7,532 nucleotides of DNA from Promethearchaeota archaeon (GTDB taxonomy: Archaea; Asgardarchaeota; Lokiarchaeia; Sigyniarchaeales; SOKP01), in NCBI GenBank assembly GCA_019058135.1, contig JAHLWE010000307.1:1-7532 (forward strand), in the 5' to 3' direction. A program made the position numbers and the translations under genes. The notes under the pieces were generated by a model. That model was not told the origin of the DNA. It ran no database searches and saw only the letters and a list, made by a program, of their open reading frames with translations. Positions 7,063-7,532 of this stretch are shown in pieces. The first letter of the stretch is position 1. Each line of letters opens with the position of its first letter.

Positions 7063-7072
7063 TATTAAAAAA

Positions 7073-7270
7073 ATGTCTTTCTCAATAGATATTGATATGG
7101 ATAAATGCACAGGCTGTGGTACCTGCTATGAGGTTTGTCCTAGTGGCTGCTTTGATGAACCAGAAGGAGGAAAAGTCAAGGTGCTTGAGGATATGCGTGA
7201 CGAGTGTGTCGGATGTATGGCTTGTGAGACGCAATGCCCTGATGAGGCAATTATTATAACAGAAGAATAA
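7073..7270 (+). CDS. 2[4Fe-4S] ferredoxin
   Basis: This small acidic electron carrier has 65 residues. Two cluster motifs are seen: C-T-G-C-G-T-C-Y-E-V-C-P (cysteines 12, 15, 18, 22) and C-V-G-C-M-A-C-E-T-Q-C-P (45, 48, 51, 55). Each is the C-x2-C-x2-C-x3-C-P of bacterial/archaeal 8Fe ferredoxins, with the fourth cysteine of each completing the opposite cluster. An extra C26 lies just after the first motif. The C-terminus ends in E-A-I-I-I-T-E-E. The ATG at 7073 is preferred over the in-frame TTG at 7043: it has a GGTG element ten bases upstream, and the ten extra residues (rich in Lys and Trp) are unlike ferredoxin N-termini. It is a likely single-gene unit, divergent from the propeller gene. 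It would serve low-potential electron transfer, but no partner oxidoreductase is in view. Confidence 0.93.
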   Translation: MSFSIDIDMDKCTGCGTCYEVCPSGCFDEPEGGKVKVLEDMRDECVGCMACETQCPDEAIIITEE

Positions 7271-7302
7271 GTTATATTACTGAAGGTAATTTTAATTTAC
7301 AA

Positions 7303-7322
7303 TTTTTATTTATTTTTTTTTT
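7303..7322 (+). terminator. Poly-T terminator downstream of the ferredoxin gene
   Basis: A T5 run (7303-7307) is followed by a T10 run (7313-7322), starting 33 bases after the ferredoxin stop. This is the T-rich signal typical of archaeal 3' ends. It has no hairpin. It reads as A-rich on the opposite strand, so it would serve only the ferredoxin transcript. Confidence 0.6.
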
Positions 7323-7347
7323 GATATTTTTAGTTTCTTTTTCATTT

Positions 7348-7532
7348 TTACCATAATAAGATTCTATTGCAGATCTTACATATACCTTCGTTAATTTGGA
7401 TATTTAAACATTGTTCGTGATATGGTACGCCGCACTCTTTGCAAATATAAATCTTTCCCGTATAATTCTCAAAGTTCGAATCACATAAAGCACAATTTTG
7501 ACTCGGGGGAAAATTATTTGGAACTTCTACAA
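7348..7532 (-). CDS. C-terminal part of a protein ending in a C4HC3 RING/PHD-like zinc finger (Prok-RING-like)
   Basis: An open frame enters from the right edge (first full codon 7530-7528) and ends at the TAA at 7350-7348, giving 60 residues with no start codon inside the window. It contains eight evenly paired zinc ligands: C13-x2-C16-x13-C30-x2-C33-x4-H38-x2-C41-x9-C51-x2-C54. This is a cross-brace layout. The central C-K-E-C-G-V-P-Y-H-E-Q-C resembles my recollection of the prokaryotic RING finger family (C-x2-C-G-x-P-Y-H-x2-C). Such fingers bind two zinc ions and in eukaryotes often recruit ubiquitin E2 enzymes or bind histone tails. The PHD tryptophan before the last cysteine pair is absent. 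The rest of the protein lies outside the window, so its role cannot be stated. It converges with the ferredoxin gene, with 77 bases between them. Confidence 0.72.
   Translation of the reverse strand, partial: VEVPNNFPPSQNCALCDSNFENYTGKIYICKECGVPYHEQCLNIQINEGICKICNRILLW

Larger units (their letters stand above)
6930..7072. other. Divergent intergenic region between propeller and ferredoxin genes
   Basis: These 143 bases are extremely AT-rich and must hold both promoters. For the ferredoxin, TTTAAATT at 6993-7000 is one possible TATA element, which would give a leader of about 50 bases. The TATAAT-like stretch at 7034-7040 seems too close to the GGTG site. No clear operator palindrome or RNA fold was found. 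Confidence 0.5.

Noticed and set aside
7043..7072. TTG-initiated 10-residue extension of the ferredoxin
   Set aside because: The ATG at 7073 has a well-spaced GGTG, and the extension is unlike ferredoxin N-termini.
7460..7490. A 'ttcgaatc' string resembling a tRNA T-loop
   Set aside because: No acceptor, anticodon or D-arm pairing surrounds it; it lies in the zinc-finger coding frame.

Overview
The window looks like a piece of an AT-rich archaeal genome. The grounds are a formaldehyde-activating enzyme (Fae), a split glycine dehydrogenase (gcvPA + gcvPB), GGTG/GGAGG-type ribosome binding sites, GTG and TTG starts, poly-T termination signals, and a eukaryote-like zinc finger next to a cytosolic propeller protein. 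The mix would suit an Asgard archaeon, but other uncultured archaea are possible and nothing here is a decisive marker.

Layout. Positions 2-1322 (+): fae, missing only its extreme 5' end, then, after a 7-base gap, a 268-residue protein of the prenyltransferase/squalene-cyclase repeat (alpha/alpha toroid) fold. Positions 1330-5711 (-): a complete glycine cleavage operon in the order gcvT-gcvH-gcvPA-gcvPB, converging on the fae pair with 7 bases between the stop codons. Positions 5832-6929 (-): a cytosolic FG-GAP/VCBS-type beta-propeller protein. Positions 7073-7270 (+): a 65-residue 2[4Fe-4S] ferredoxin, divergent from the propeller gene across a 143-base very AT-rich region. Positions 7348-7532 (-): the C-terminal 60 residues of a protein ending in an eight-ligand C4HC3 RING/PHD-like zinc finger, entering from beyond the right edge. 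No gene-free stretch exceeds 300 bases.

How the genes may work together. Fae feeds formaldehyde into tetrahydromethanopterin-bound C1 units. The glycine cleavage complex (T, H and the two P subunits) interconverts glycine with CO2, ammonia and a pterin-bound methylene group. The two clusters therefore meet at methylene-pterin chemistry, although they are separate transcription units. The lipoamide dehydrogenase (L protein) and lipoate-attachment enzymes are not in the window. The ferredoxin is a generic low-potential electron carrier with no visible dedicated partner. The toroid, propeller and zinc-finger proteins have recognisable folds but no assignable function.

No mobile element, CRISPR array, tRNA or rRNA was seen. 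The most interesting leads are the Prok-RING-like finger at the right edge, the calcium-loop propeller, the Fae/toroid gene pair, and an eight-U tract directly after the gcvH stop inside the operon.
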